A DNA stretch of 64,000 bases from Chromera velia. Its lineage: Eukaryota > Sar > Chromeraceae. Location of the stretch: contig JAHBMJ010001856.1 of assembly GCA_018398765.1 (NCBI GenBank), positions 34,653 to 98,652 on the forward strand. The letters run 5' to 3'. Below are positions 49,401 to 57,485 of the stretch, piece by piece. The notes beneath the pieces were generated by a model. That model did no database searches. It saw nothing but the letters and a program-made list of their open reading frames with translations, and was not told the DNA's origin. The position numbers were made by a program, and so were the translations under genes. Positions within the stretch are counted from its first letter, which is position 1, and each line of letters opens with the position of its first letter.

Positions 49401-51737
49401 GGCTCAGTCACGGTTCCTCTCCAGCAAGCACACGGCGTTCGAGGACGAGATCGCAATGGTTCTCGGAGGCCAACAGGGAGAAGAGAAGTTCCGCATCATG
49501 CCGCAGCTTTTCAAAGAATCCGCAGCATTCCTCGCTGCCACACAGAGAAACGAAAAGTGAGCTCGCAAGTGGGAAGAGCACTTGCGCACATAACCACAAC
49601 CATCTCCACAGACGCATCCTTCGCCTTCCCTCACCTCTCATCTCATTCAGCTTGCTTCCATCTGCACGAAAGGATTGCAGTTGCATTTGCAGCATTATGC
49701 ACCTAGTAGAGGCCTGTTGTCTTCGCCTGCCCCTGAGTTGTTCGCCTGAGTCGTCAGGCCGCAATTTCGCATCGGGCCGCAGCTGCTCGAGATTTGCAAC
49801 GGCTGACAGATTTCTCTTTCCTGGATTTCCCCCTTCCTTTCTGTCTTTCTTTGTGCAGGTTCGCCTTTGAGGGTCCATCGAGCAATCAGGAGGTCCGTCG
49901 CGTAGTGGAAATTCCGATGGGAAAGAAGACCGCGCAGCTCGTGCGTGTGTGCGTCCCCCTGAACGACACGTTCGGAAGTTTCTACACAGTTGAGGGGGAC
50001 AAACGACGTGTGGTGGTGGTGGAAGAGGGAGAGCGCATGACCGTGTGGATGAAAGTGGCAGAACCGCGACAAGGATTTGGCACCTACAAGCTGAGCGTGA
50101 GAGAGGACGGCCTGACAGGGGGGGGGGAAGGGGACGAGGGCGAGGATGGGGGGATTTCGGAGCCCGAGAGAGAGTCGACCATAGGTCGGGGAGGGGGGGG
50201 CTCGAGGTGGAGCGTCAACCGTTCCTCTGTCACAAAGGAGGACCTGGAGGAAGAGCGGGAGGGCCACGGCGAAGGGTGTGAAGGAGGAGGGGAAGGAGAA
50301 GAGGAAAAAGAAGAGGAAGGAGAAGAGAACAGAAAAGGGGAAGGGGACGAGGTAGCCATAGGGGAAGCACGAGAGGGAGAGAAGGGAGGGGGGGAGGGAG
50401 AGGAGGGGCCGGAGTCAGGCAGTGAGGAAGGGGCAGGGGGGGTGCCTGACGGAGGAGGAGAGGACGAGAACAGCGACGAGAGCTTTGAACCTGAGGCCTA
50501 CAACAGATTCGGTTGGTCGTCGGTTGCGTGAAGAACTTTGGGGGACCGCTTTGCTCTGCCTTTCCTTCTCTTCTCTTCGTGCATCGACCTTTTGAGACAG
50601 AATGCAGGCGCGTGGCTTAGAACGCAAAGTTTCATGATCTGCTCCTTTTTCTTTCATAATTCTACGCAGTTCGTACCTCACTCGGCTCTGTGAACAGTCG
50701 GGAGGTCGCGTGGGAAGCTCTCTGCCGCTTTTTGTGCTTGATTGACTTTGCTCCATTGGTTCTTGTGCAGCATCGCAAGCCTTCAATCAGCAACTTGCCC
50801 AACTTCAGAGCAGCGGGATGAGAGAGGCGAAGAAGGACGAAGAGGAAAATGAAGACTCGTCAAGTGGGGAGGGTCAGCCGCCAGCCTGAGCCTCTGTGCA
50901 TGCATGCGCCATGCATCTATGCGTGTGTGGCTCGGTCTGTTGCTCCAGTCTTCATTTTCCCTTCTCTGTTGTGTGAGTTTTCCCGAAGTTTTTCTACCCT
51001 TCTCGCCGTTCCTTCTCGCCGATCTATCGCCATTTTGTGTTCGGTTCTTTCTTTTGCCCATTTGTGCGGTTGCTGATTCGGTCAGCCAGCCAATCAGTGG
51101 TTGCTTGGTCTAGCTCCTGACAGTACAAGTGAGCATTGCAAAATGCCGGCCCCTTGCTGGTTCGTTGTCACAATAAATACACTTTCTTGATGGACTTGGA
51201 GTTTGAAGTCCAGTGCTGCTTGAGATATCGTCGTGCTCTCATTCCCTTTCTGCGTCCTTCCCTTTCTCTCTTCAAATGTTGTCTGTCTGTGCAGAGTCCT
51301 ACATGGCACAGTTCAGAGGCCTCCTGGAACTCGCTAAGGACGGAATGGCAAATGTCAGCAGCAGTGGCGAATCGGAGGCGGAGTCAGAGACGGAAGCAGG
51401 AGGCGAAAACAAAGAGGAACAGAAAGCAGCGGACACCTCCAAAAGCAGTGCTCCTCCTCCGGACCTCCGACCGCAGTCTCCTCCAGTTGTGCCACCCCGC
51501 CCTGCCACTGTCGAGTCCCCTCCGTCCCCAACCGCCAGTAGGCAAAGCAATAGACCTAAAACAAAGGAAAGAGACAGATCCGGCACTGCCTACGTGACTC
51601 AGGCGAGCAAGATGCCGTCTGAGGTGTCAGAAGAGGAGGAGGAAGACTCGAACGAGGGTGACGGAGGAGAAGGAGATAGCGTGGTGTCCGATTCCGACGC
51701 TCCACCGGAGTCTATTCCAGAGGAGCCCGCAGAGTGA
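23565..51737 (+). CDS. Giant mosaic membrane receptor: RCC1, GCC2/3, EGF, PAN, CCP, HYR, polytopic TM
   Basis: My model has 51 exons; every junction has GT-AG and frame continuity, and the total is 11,697 nt (3,898 aa plus stop). Order: signal peptide ([12 protein letters not shown]), seven RCC1 blades, EGF, eight 38-aa GCC2/GCC3 repeats, 3 EGF, 2 PAN, 2 EGF, 2 PAN, 6 EGF, a PPC-like domain, EGF, 3 CCP, 2 HYR, Cys-rich stalk, about eight TM helices, then a basic/acidic cytoplasmic tail of about 950 residues. Nearly all ectodomain exons are phase 1-1. Protists have related EGF/GCC2-GCC3 proteins with a TRP-like membrane domain; the family is known, but I do not recall this RCC1-headed form. 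Role inferred: surface adhesion, sensing or channel. It could be two genes if transcripts break somewhere, but frame continuity argues against that. The start could also be at an upstream exon. Confidence 0.75.
24153..24358 (+). repeat. (CTGT)n/(CGGT)n tetranucleotide array in giant-gene intron 2
   Basis: About 200 bp of CTGT units with interspersed CGGT and TATCTGT variants, fully within the intron between exons 2 and 3. Confidence 0.95.
25204..25275 (+). repeat. (ATTC)n array near the exon-3 donor
   Basis: Starts about 15 bp downstream of the GTGAGT donor at 25194. Confidence 0.9.
26213..26512 (+). repeat. (GT)n microsatellite, about 300 bp, intron 4
   Basis: Long imperfect GT array beginning about 20 bp after the GTCAGTCAGT donor at 26193, with GTTTGTTTGC sub-repeats near 26395-26450. 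Confidence 0.95.
27775..28196 (+). repeat. Exon-intron-exon unit, copy A of a 422-bp duplication
   Basis: GCC exon, 194-bp intron and next GCC exon. Matches copy B (29565-29986) with a constant offset of 1790 bp and no indels. The introns differ at five positions by eye, and the second exons are identical over 114 bp. Confidence 0.85.
29565..29986 (+). repeat. Exon-intron-exon unit, copy B of a 422-bp duplication
   Basis: Partner of 27775-28196. The first exons differ at about seven sites while the downstream intron and second exon are nearly or fully identical, so similarity rises to the right. This suggests a recent duplication or gene-conversion tract covering intron and second exon. Confidence 0.85.
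32637..32800 (+). repeat. (GT)n microsatellite before EGF exon 32818
   Basis: Imperfect GT/ATGT array ending shortly before the polypyrimidine tract and acceptor at 32817. Confidence 0.9.
35657..35800 (+). repeat. (CTGT)n array in an EGF-block intron
   Basis: CTGT units with CTAT interruptions, between the EGF exons ending 35504 and starting 35874. Confidence 0.95.
37350..37373 (+). other. 24-nt microexon completing the twelfth EGF module
   Basis: The preceding exon (36866-36970) ends in ...CNSGYG and lacks the last Cys. A 24-nt block between ATTGTGCAG and GTGAGC encodes GGDGTFCL in the correct phase, giving the standard EGF end G-Y-x-G-D-G-x-x-C. Supported by phase and domain logic; not by transcripts. 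Confidence 0.7.
37767..38216 (+). other. Giant gene: 150-residue beta-rich domain, PPC-like
   Basis: Single 450-bp exon. Paired Cys and beta-prone segments end with [20 protein letters not shown], the G-x-Y-x-(V/I)-x-V-x-G...G-x-F-x-L signature of bacterial pre-peptidase C-terminal (PPC) domains, followed by an EGF-like [15 protein letters not shown]. Assignment is tentative. The exon ends exactly where a (GTCA)n array begins. Confidence 0.45.
38217..38293 (+). repeat. (GTCA)n array starting exactly at a splice donor
   Basis: The exon ends GAGCTCTGCA at 38216, and from 38217 the sequence is GTCA repeated about nineteen times. The first unit is the intron's donor. Confidence 0.9.
38432..40040 (+). 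other. Giant gene: last EGF and three CCP/sushi modules
   Basis: EGF exon 38432-38623 ([12 protein letters not shown], with an enlarged loop), then CCP exons 38777-38992, 39266-39481 and 39813-40040. Each CCP has four Cys, a GDSVxFxCN-type strand ([27 protein letters not shown]) and a Trp before the last Cys ([20 protein letters not shown]). Sushi domains are protein-binding modules of complement and adhesion proteins. All are phase 1-1. Confidence 0.85.
40201..41147 (+). other. Giant gene: two HYR domains
   Basis: Exon 40201-40482 begins [12 protein letters not shown] and ends [20 protein letters not shown]. The second domain is split over 40703-40829 ([11 protein letters not shown]) and 40977-41147 ([22 protein letters not shown]). 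Both fit HYR: D-x-x-P-P-x-I-x-C ... F-x-x-G-x-T-x-V-x-x-x-A-x-D-x-x-G-N-x-x-x-C. HYR modules are immunoglobulin-like and usually neighbour CCP, as here. The intron inside HYR2 changes phase to 2, ending the phase-1 series. Confidence 0.85.
41561..43681 (+). other. Giant gene: Cys-rich juxtamembrane stalk
   Basis: Exons 41561-41765, 42083-42396 and 43546-43681. The last reads [20 protein letters not shown] and then ICGDGMRG, joining the next exon's PVCSQCE. This reconstitutes the C-x4-AC ... C-x2-G-x-x-G-P-x-C-x-x-C pattern common to protist proteins with GCC2/GCC3 repeats ahead of a TRP-like membrane domain. The middle exon has [10 protein letters not shown] followed by about 80 residues of Ser/Thr/Glu-rich, probably disordered sequence. 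The intron between the last two exons holds an 0.8-kb TTCC array. Confidence 0.7.
42688..43507 (+). repeat. (TTCC)n array, about 820 bp, inside a giant-gene intron
   Basis: Nearly pure CT strand of TTCC units with regularly interspersed CTCC and rare ATTCC/TTTCC. It explains the long PSFLPSFL and KEGRKEGG frames in all registers; none is a gene. Confidence 0.95.
43793..43852 (+). repeat. (CT)n-(GT)n compound microsatellite before the first TM exon
   Basis: CT run switching to GT, ending about 12 bp before the acceptor at 43864. Confidence 0.9.
43865..46946 (+). other. Giant gene: polytopic membrane domain
   Basis: Exons 43865-44278, 44512-45198, 45647-45731, 46007-46170, 46533-46946. Strong hydrophobic segments: [105 protein letters not shown] joined to FLYVAG, and [13 protein letters not shown], about eight helices. 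The [15 protein letters not shown] block matches the yWE-(x)4-RK signature of TRP-like membrane domains in related protist receptors. A charged cytoplasmic loop (about 44580-44880) separates helices 2 and 3. Confidence 0.75.
45368..45642 (+). repeat. (AAAC)n/(AATC)n array in the intron before the YWE exon
   Basis: About 275 bp of AAAC units with AATC and ACC variants, ending four bases before the acceptor at 45646. It is an A-rich, pyrimidine-poor acceptor approach, unusual next to the pyrimidine tracts of neighbouring introns. Confidence 0.95.
47256..51737 (+). other. Giant gene: cytoplasmic tail
   Basis: Exons 47256-48554 (433 codons), 48907-49032, 49324-49556, 49859-50511, 50771-50863, 51295-51737. 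The first is basic and Ser-rich with RRGSIVDL and RKGSDVG kinase-like sites. Later parts are Glu/Gly-rich ([18 protein letters not shown]) and end [17 protein letters not shown], an SH3/profilin-type Pro segment, before an acidic end. A short folded stretch ([19 protein letters not shown]) lies between. No catalytic domain recognised. Confidence 0.6.
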
Positions 51738-52197
51738 GGGACCTGCGCTTCAGTATGATTCACTTCCCTGTTGTCTCAGACTGTATGTCTTCCTCTCTTC
51801 GGAAGAGATGCCGGCAGAGAATGGTTTTGCTTCAGAGAGACACGAGTCGATCTTTTTTGAGTGAAACTAAGGATAGCTTCCTGTGCTCCCGCGAGGATTT
51901 TGTACTAGGGGCCTGTGAGAAATTGAATGTTTAGCGGCTCTAATCTTTCAAACAAACTCTAACTTTGTCACGAAGAGTTTGAGAAAAACCTTGGTCCCCC
52001 TCCCATCCACACCCCGCTGTTCCCCGTTCCACACGGACAGTTTCCCATCTGAAGGAGTATTGTCTCCCAAATTTCACTTTTCAAAAAGATTCGGAAACTT
52101 CTTAGAAAGCCTGCATGGGTTCCTAGACGTGGACTTTTAAGTTTATCAAACGAACAGACTTTGAAAGATTTTTGAATTGAATGCATAATCAACATTG

Positions 52198-52240
<43 letters not shown>

Positions 52241-54155
52241 ATTAGTTGATTGAGTGATGCCAAACCCTAGGTGGAGTTTAAACTCCCGGGCGGCGCATTT
52301 ATCTTATATAATTCCTCATAAAACTCAATATTAGATAAACATTCCATTCATTAATGAATCATCAAGTAATTTGCTTTTTTATAGCTACCAGTTTAATATC
52401 ACTACTCATCACAGTGCTTAAGGGTACCAATAAATCACTTATCATTTAATAATCACTTATCATAACTTATCACTAATAATAAAGACTATGTCAATAACTA
52501 GGTCGATGATTGTGATGATAACTATTACTGGCAATTCCCCTATCATACGACTTCCTAAGCATCAATGTTAATCTGTTCATTGTTCATATATTCCTAGCCA
52601 TATTCATGACTTTTAAAATATTTTGTATGTTATAATCTAGGTTATGTTCATGTTTAAAATGTTAACGGTGTTTTAGATATAGAGCCTAGCTAAAAAAAGT
52701 TTGGTTTTATATATATTACACTTTACTGGCTATAGTTTACCAGCGTGATACTTGTAATCTAGCTTATAATGTGGCTCACTTATAGACAACTAGAAATCTG
52801 GCTCAGGTTTTTTGTTAAAGTCTTGAATCTGGGCTCTATGTTAGCCGCTATAATATAGAAACACTGAATTAATGATATGGGCCGTCATAGGGTAAAACAA
52901 TGTTCTTATCAAATTAAACAATTGGCCTCAATTGATTATGATACTAGTTATGGTAATTCGGATCACAATGATGATGACTAGGCTAGTGACTCGGATAATG
53001 ATCGAATCATTTGATGATGTCAGCTAGGTTAAGTCCTATAGATTCAATTGCATTTTTTAAAGCAATTTTCCCGTGTTTTACTTCTCAGTGTGTTTCAAGC
53101 TAGCCTCCAAGTTGTTTTCAACTGTTTTTGTTACTAGTTTTGTTACTTGGTCACAAAATTTTTAGCTAACTAGTTCGCTGATTCACTGATCTACTACTTG
53201 CCCACTCTGAGTCACTCACTCATTCATTCATGCACTCACCCGCGTTTGCCCTAGCTGGGGCCGCTCGCTCATCGATCTACTCTGATCGAAATTAACAGTA
53301 CGACTCAGGTTCATCCATGCATCTTCATCACCGGGCCCTCGTACAAAAACTTTTGGGAATCACACCAACGGTGACTCGCACACATGCATGACAGTTCCCA
53401 CACTGTCCTTGCTTGGAATGACAGTCTTCATGCAAAAAATGACGGCCCCTTGCCTGGACGGGGACAAGTAAGCAAGCAACGTACCAAAAAGGAAGCAAGA
53501 AAACGATCAAGACGTATACGTGAGAATAACACTCAGTCACAATCTCTCTGCATTTCTCCTGAGTTTCCTGCTGTGTCTCTGCTGTCCGACTTTGCCGATG
53601 CCCGACAAGACCAACAGAGGCATTGAACCAACTGGAAGAATTCACTTCCACTCCCTCACAATAGAAAAATCCCACAGGGGAAGGTGTGCTTCACCCCAAT
53701 GTTTTTTCTTATGAATGAAGTAACACATATTTATTCTACACGGCAGCAGCAAACCAGACTGTGTGGTATACCGACATGCAATTCTTTCCTCTTCATCCTT
53801 TTCCAAACAAATCCGCGCCACCGGCCTTCCGTGAACCTGGTTCTTTCTTTTTCAGAGATGAACCAACCGATGGCATTCGATCAGTCGATCCTTTCGGGTC
53901 ACCATCAGTTGACACACGGCGCTTGGAAACGCAAAAACATCTCGTGAAAAAGAAAAACGGAATCTTGATTCCTTCCTCCCCCCCTCCGAATGGCCTCAAA
54001 TTCGCCTCTCCTCATCTGTGACATCTGCATCTCAGCCTCCCTTTCGTCACTCCCCTCATCTTCTTGACAGACAGGCCACCTGCTTCTTTCTCTTCGCTCC
54101 TTCTCTTCATGTACGTCAGCAAGACAGATAGACACGCAGACACACAGACAGGCAG
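51738..54155. other. Convergent intergenic region, mostly AT-rich
   Basis: Lies between the 3' ends of the giant gene and the four-TM gene. Holds a (GATT)n run (52197-52256), a perfect palindrome GGAGTTTAAACTCC followed by CGGGCGGC (52273-52294), and AT-rich sequence to about 53220 with many small inverted repeats. 53320-54150 returns to normal composition but shows no domain-bearing frame. Confidence 0.55.
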
Positions 54156-55115
54156 TCAGACTGGAGGAGCATTATCAGAAGGAGCAGCAAGGGGAGCCGA
54201 GGGGACGGCCACGAGGGGGATCTGCCGGGGGTCGGTGGGTGTGCGCAGAGGCCGTCGGTCTGCCTCGGAGTCGGACTCCCCCCCTGTGACCTGTCTGTAC
54301 CCCGAGTATTTGGCCTTCAGGCTCCAGGCAATGTAAACAAGGTAGAAACTGTTCAACAGGTTGAGAACCAACGCAACCGGAAGGTAAAACTCATACACCA
54401 GGTGAATGCCTCTCTTCAAAAGCGACTTGAAATCTTCGTTTTGCCACATCTCAGCACTTTGTTCAAGTCGTGCCGCCTCTTCTTCGCGTCCCTCGGCAAT
54501 CAGGCGCTCTCTTTCCTTCTCAAGTTGTTCGGGCACAACTTCGGAGAGCTTCTCCACCATGGGGTTGATCGCCTTGGACACCATAGGCAAAAAGACGAAG
54601 TAGACGACCACTCCAACGAGAAGCACTGTGGCAGAGACCGTCAGAAGAGCATACAGAACTGTCGCAGTCTTGGGGTTCTTCTTGGAGACAGTATACATGG
54701 CACACACACCGGTGGCCAGAGTGAAGAACGATAAAGAGAGTCTGAGGTAGTCCACCTGCCCGGAGACGGCAGCCGCAAACCCGAGCATTGACCAAATCAC
54801 CTGCCACACTCCCAAGGCACAGACTCCGGCATCTAGTGGGAACCAACAGCAGGGATAAAGACAGCAGCACGGAAAACAGCAGCACTTTGTGGCGACTGGG
54901 GCACCAAGAAAGGTGCGCGGTCTCGAGTTGCTCGAGTTCGGGTTTTCCATTCTTAAGTCCACGTCGGTATCAAGGCAGACTGACAGATGGCAACCACTCT
55001 TGTTCGATCGGAAGGACTGCGCACACTTAGACGATTCGAAGCCGACGGCTGTACAGAAGGACACTCGTCTTCCTTGATATAATGCAGGGGCACTTTGGGA
55101 GTCCTGCAAATCCAT
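54156..55115 (-). CDS. Four-TM protein with Cys-rich (possibly S-acylated) N-terminus
   Basis: Single open frame, no intron needed. The ATG at 55115 gives 319 aa; a second ATG at 54950 (MENPNSSNSRP) gives 264 aa and may be the real start. Near that start is KCCCFPCCCLYPCC, a cluster typical of palmitoylated membrane anchors. Hydrophobic segments follow: AGVCALGVWQVIWSMLGFAA, LSLSFFTLATGVCAMY, ALLTVSATVLLVGVVVYFVF, and FYLPVALVLNLLNSFYLVYI near the end. A charged helix (EKERERLIAEGREEEAARLE) lies between TM3 and TM4. The tail is Pro/Asp-rich. The layout recalls MARVEL/tetraspan proteins, but no signature is clear. Head-to-head with the uricase-hemerythrin gene. Confidence 0.7.
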   Translation of the reverse strand: MDLQDSQSAPALYQGRRVSFCTAVGFESSKCAQSFRSNKSGCHLSVCLDTDVDLRMENPNSSNSRPRTFLGAPVATKCCCFPCCCLYPCCWFPLDAGVCALGVWQVIWSMLGFAAAVSGQVDYLRLSLSFFTLATGVCAMYTVSKKNPKTATVLYALLTVSATVLLVGVVVYFVFLPMVSKAINPMVEKLSEVVPEQLEKERERLIAEGREEEAARLEQSAEMWQNEDFKSLLKRGIHLVYEFYLPVALVLNLLNSFYLVYIAWSLKAKYSGYRQVTGGESDSEADRRPLRTPTDPRQIPLVAVPSAPLAAPSDNAPPV

Positions 55116-55464
55116 CGATCTGCATGACAATGATGTCCCGGCCGTCTACATGCTTCGTGTGCGTGCATGGCTAGCATATGGCTAGCTGCGCGCTGCGATC
55201 CCGAGCTACGCCGAGCTATATGCATGCATGCCGCGAATTGCCGCGAGCTATGCCGAGATATGCATGCCGATCGAGGCCGAGCTCACAGTGTTGGCAGGTG
55301 TCTCACTGTCACAAACACATTGAAACACAACTTTTTAAAAATCATTCGCGCTCCCGCCTATTTTGTAGAGAGGTCCCACATGTTTGAATCCAAGTCTCCC
55401 TGCTGTCCCAAGAAGGAAGGCATAGTACAGACTGCTGTCAGGGGTGCTTCAAGAGGAAGGCAAG
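55116..55464. promoter_or_regulatory. Short bidirectional promoter region with clustered GCATGC words
   Basis: Only about 350 bp separate the divergent ATGs. Several GCATG/TGCATGCA words and GAGCTA repeats occur at 55147-55285, including GCATGCATGCC and ATATGCATGCC. TGCATGCA is a known ApiAP2 target word in apicomplexans; its use here is an inference. Confidence 0.45.
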
Positions 55465-56982
55465 ATGCCATCCTTCATGATCAGCAACAGCTACGGGCAC
55501 GCGGATGTCCGTCTCCACCTTGCGCTGCGCCCCACGTCCGAAAATACTGACCAAGCAGGCAGATCGCCTGACTACTCCCACTGGTACCGCAGTCTGAGGG
55601 TGCATGTGGAGCTGAAGGGGGATTTTGCGGCGTCATACGTCGCAGGTAACAACACTCTTCTGATTCCCACTGACACAATCAAGAATATTACTCAGCATGT
55701 GGTGTTTTCCAGCCACGCACCCACACAGACAGATGGGGCACAGCAGAAAGAGGAACAGAGACGGAGACGGCCGTCTCTGGAGGTTCTCGGGAATGAAGTG
55801 GGGTCCGTTCTTCTCCGCAGATACTCCCACGTCTCCGTAGCAAAGGTGCGACTGGAGGAGACTCCGTACGCTCATGCCTCCTCCTCCTGTTCCACTGCAT
55901 GGAGTGCCGTGGCCCCTGAAAGTTCAGACACGAAAGGGGTGGAGTCTGCAGCTCTGTCTAGCTGTTTTCTCCCATCGCCAGGCCACGGTACTTTTTTCGC
56001 TGAGGTGGTTCTGAATCGTGGGGGTACAACGAATGTGACGTCAGGGGTGATGGGACTCCAACTTGTGCGGACCGCCAGGGGTGCGGCCTTTTCGAAATTT
56101 CTGAAAGACTCGGACGGTTTTACGACTTTAGATGAGAAGGAGGATGTGGGGGTGATGAGTGTGGAAGTTGACCTGGAGTGGGATTTCTTCTCGAACCCCC
56201 TCCTTGACTTGAAGAACGGAAGTTGTGAGGGGGACCTTGAGGGTCAGGTCACGCTGCCGTTGCGACAGGCAGCCGTGCTCACTTTCTCCACACACGCGTC
56301 CCGGAGCCTGCAGCACACATGCCTTGCAATAGGGAAGGCAGTGGTGGGTGCTTCAGAGGAGGTGAAGGAAGCCAGGGTACTTCTCCGCAAGCGCCCTCTG
56401 TTGGGAGGGCCGAGAGGGGTCGGACAGAGTGAGGGGGGGAAGGAAGAATTGATCTGCGGTCTGCCTGGTCCTGGCGGCAGGGCAGAGGTTCGGTGTGCTG
56501 TGCGTCGGACTCACGTTGAGATTCCGTCTCCGTTTGTTTGGAATGCCGAAATGTTTGACTGCAAAGAGGACACGATCAACGAACAGCACGCAGCTCTTTT
56601 TGATCTGATCAGAGAATTGGACGATATCCGGTCGGCAGCTCAGAGCAAGAGACTGCTGCCTCTGATTGTCGAACACGCTCTGCAGCATTTTGAAGATGAA
56701 GAGAAGATTTTTGAAGAGCATGGGTATGCTGAAAAGAAAGCAGATATGCATGCGCAGATTCACAAGAAATTCGCAGAAAGTGCACAGAAGGCTGCAGCTC
56801 CTTTTTTGAAGGGAGAAGGCAAAGCGGTCGAAGATCAGCTTGTGCTCTTTCTCAAAAAGTGGCTGGTCGAGCATGTGTGCGGCCCCGACATGCAGTTTGC
56901 GCGGTTTCTTGAAAAGAAACAGAAAGCGGCTGGAAGTGGGGGAGAGCAGAGAAGAGAGAAGGGTCAGAGAAGCCGACTCTAA
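55465..56982 (+). CDS. Urate oxidase-like domain fused to a hemerythrin domain, SRL C-terminus
   Basis: 505 aa, no introns; the first in-frame ATG after the stop at 55423 is 55465. Residues 8-345 follow uricase: SYGHADVRLHL, LKGDFAASYVAGNNT, LIPTDTIKN, AAFSKFLKD then FTTLDEKED, and ASRSLQHTCLAIGKAV. Compared with uricase from memory of the family, Thr-Asp (69-70), Phe209 and Gln283 are kept. The catalytic Lys of YGK is His12, the urate-binding Arg is Val228, and the Asn/His of LPNKH are lost (LRKRP, 307-311). Residues 357-485 are a hemerythrin with all seven di-iron ligands: H375, H408, E412, H429, H433, H470, D475. The C-terminus SRL fits a peroxisomal PTS1. Domains are firm; the function, likely not ordinary uricase, is open. 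Confidence 0.85.
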   Translation: MPSFMISNSYGHADVRLHLALRPTSENTDQAGRSPDYSHWYRSLRVHVELKGDFAASYVAGNNTLLIPTDTIKNITQHVVFSSHAPTQTDGAQQKEEQRRRRPSLEVLGNEVGSVLLRRYSHVSVAKVRLEETPYAHASSSCSTAWSAVAPESSDTKGVESAALSSCFLPSPGHGTFFAEVVLNRGGTTNVTSGVMGLQLVRTARGAAFSKFLKDSDGFTTLDEKEDVGVMSVEVDLEWDFFSNPLLDLKNGSCEGDLEGQVTLPLRQAAVLTFSTHASRSLQHTCLAIGKAVVGASEEVKEARVLLRKRPLLGGPRGVGQSEGGKEELICGLPGPGGRAEVRCAVRRTHVEIPSPFVWNAEMFDCKEDTINEQHAALFDLIRELDDIRSAAQSKRLLPLIVEHALQHFEDEEKIFEEHGYAEKKADMHAQIHKKFAESAQKAAAPFLKGEGKAVEDQLVLFLKKWLVEHVCGPDMQFARFLEKKQKAAGSGGEQRREKGQRSRL

Positions 56983-57395
56983 TTCGATCTTGCCTTGCAG
57001 TCAGAGAAGGGGGATCGTACAAGTGCGTTTTTGTCGCAGTCTAGGCAGCATTTGTTTCCTTTCTTTTTTACTTTTCTTACATGGATGTGCTCTTCCGTTG
57101 GCCACTGAGTACAGAAACAGGCAGTGAAGAGATTGACAGACAGAGAGACAAGAATGGATGGAGTCGATTCTGCATGCATTGGAGTCCTCAAAGAAAGGAG
57201 ACTTCTGTCTCTTGTGTCGGCAGTCAATCCCTGCTTCCCCCCTTTCCCAAACGCAGCCTCTTTGTCAGTTTTGCCTCTGGTCCGGTTGTTCTTTGTGTGT
57301 GCGGCGGCTTTTGTTCAATGCAATAGGTTTTTTTGCCTGCTGATCGAACCACCGAGAGAGAAACGGATGGATCGACAAATCGATAAAAAAAGGAG

Positions 57396-57485
57396 AGATG
57401 CAAAGAGGGTTCCGTTCCGTCTGGGTCAATGCCCATTGAGAGATGCAAAGAGGGTTCCGTTCCGTCTGGGTCAATGCCCATTCTC
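57396..57485 (+). repeat. Tandem duplication of a 45-bp unit
   Basis: Two adjacent copies beginning AGAGATGCAAAGAGGGTTCC and ending GGGTCAATGCCCATT, identical apart from the flanks. Period 45 bp. Confidence 0.9.

Noticed and set aside
52273-52286. tRNA gene suggested by the T-arm-like GGAGTTTAAACTCC
   Set aside because: No acceptor stem, D-arm or anticodon arm can be drawn upstream; only the single hairpin is present.
53328-53675. 115-codon minus frame with a hydrophobic segment, as a possible last exon of the four-TM gene
   Set aside because: The four-TM frame already ends in a stop at 54156 and no donor would link the two.
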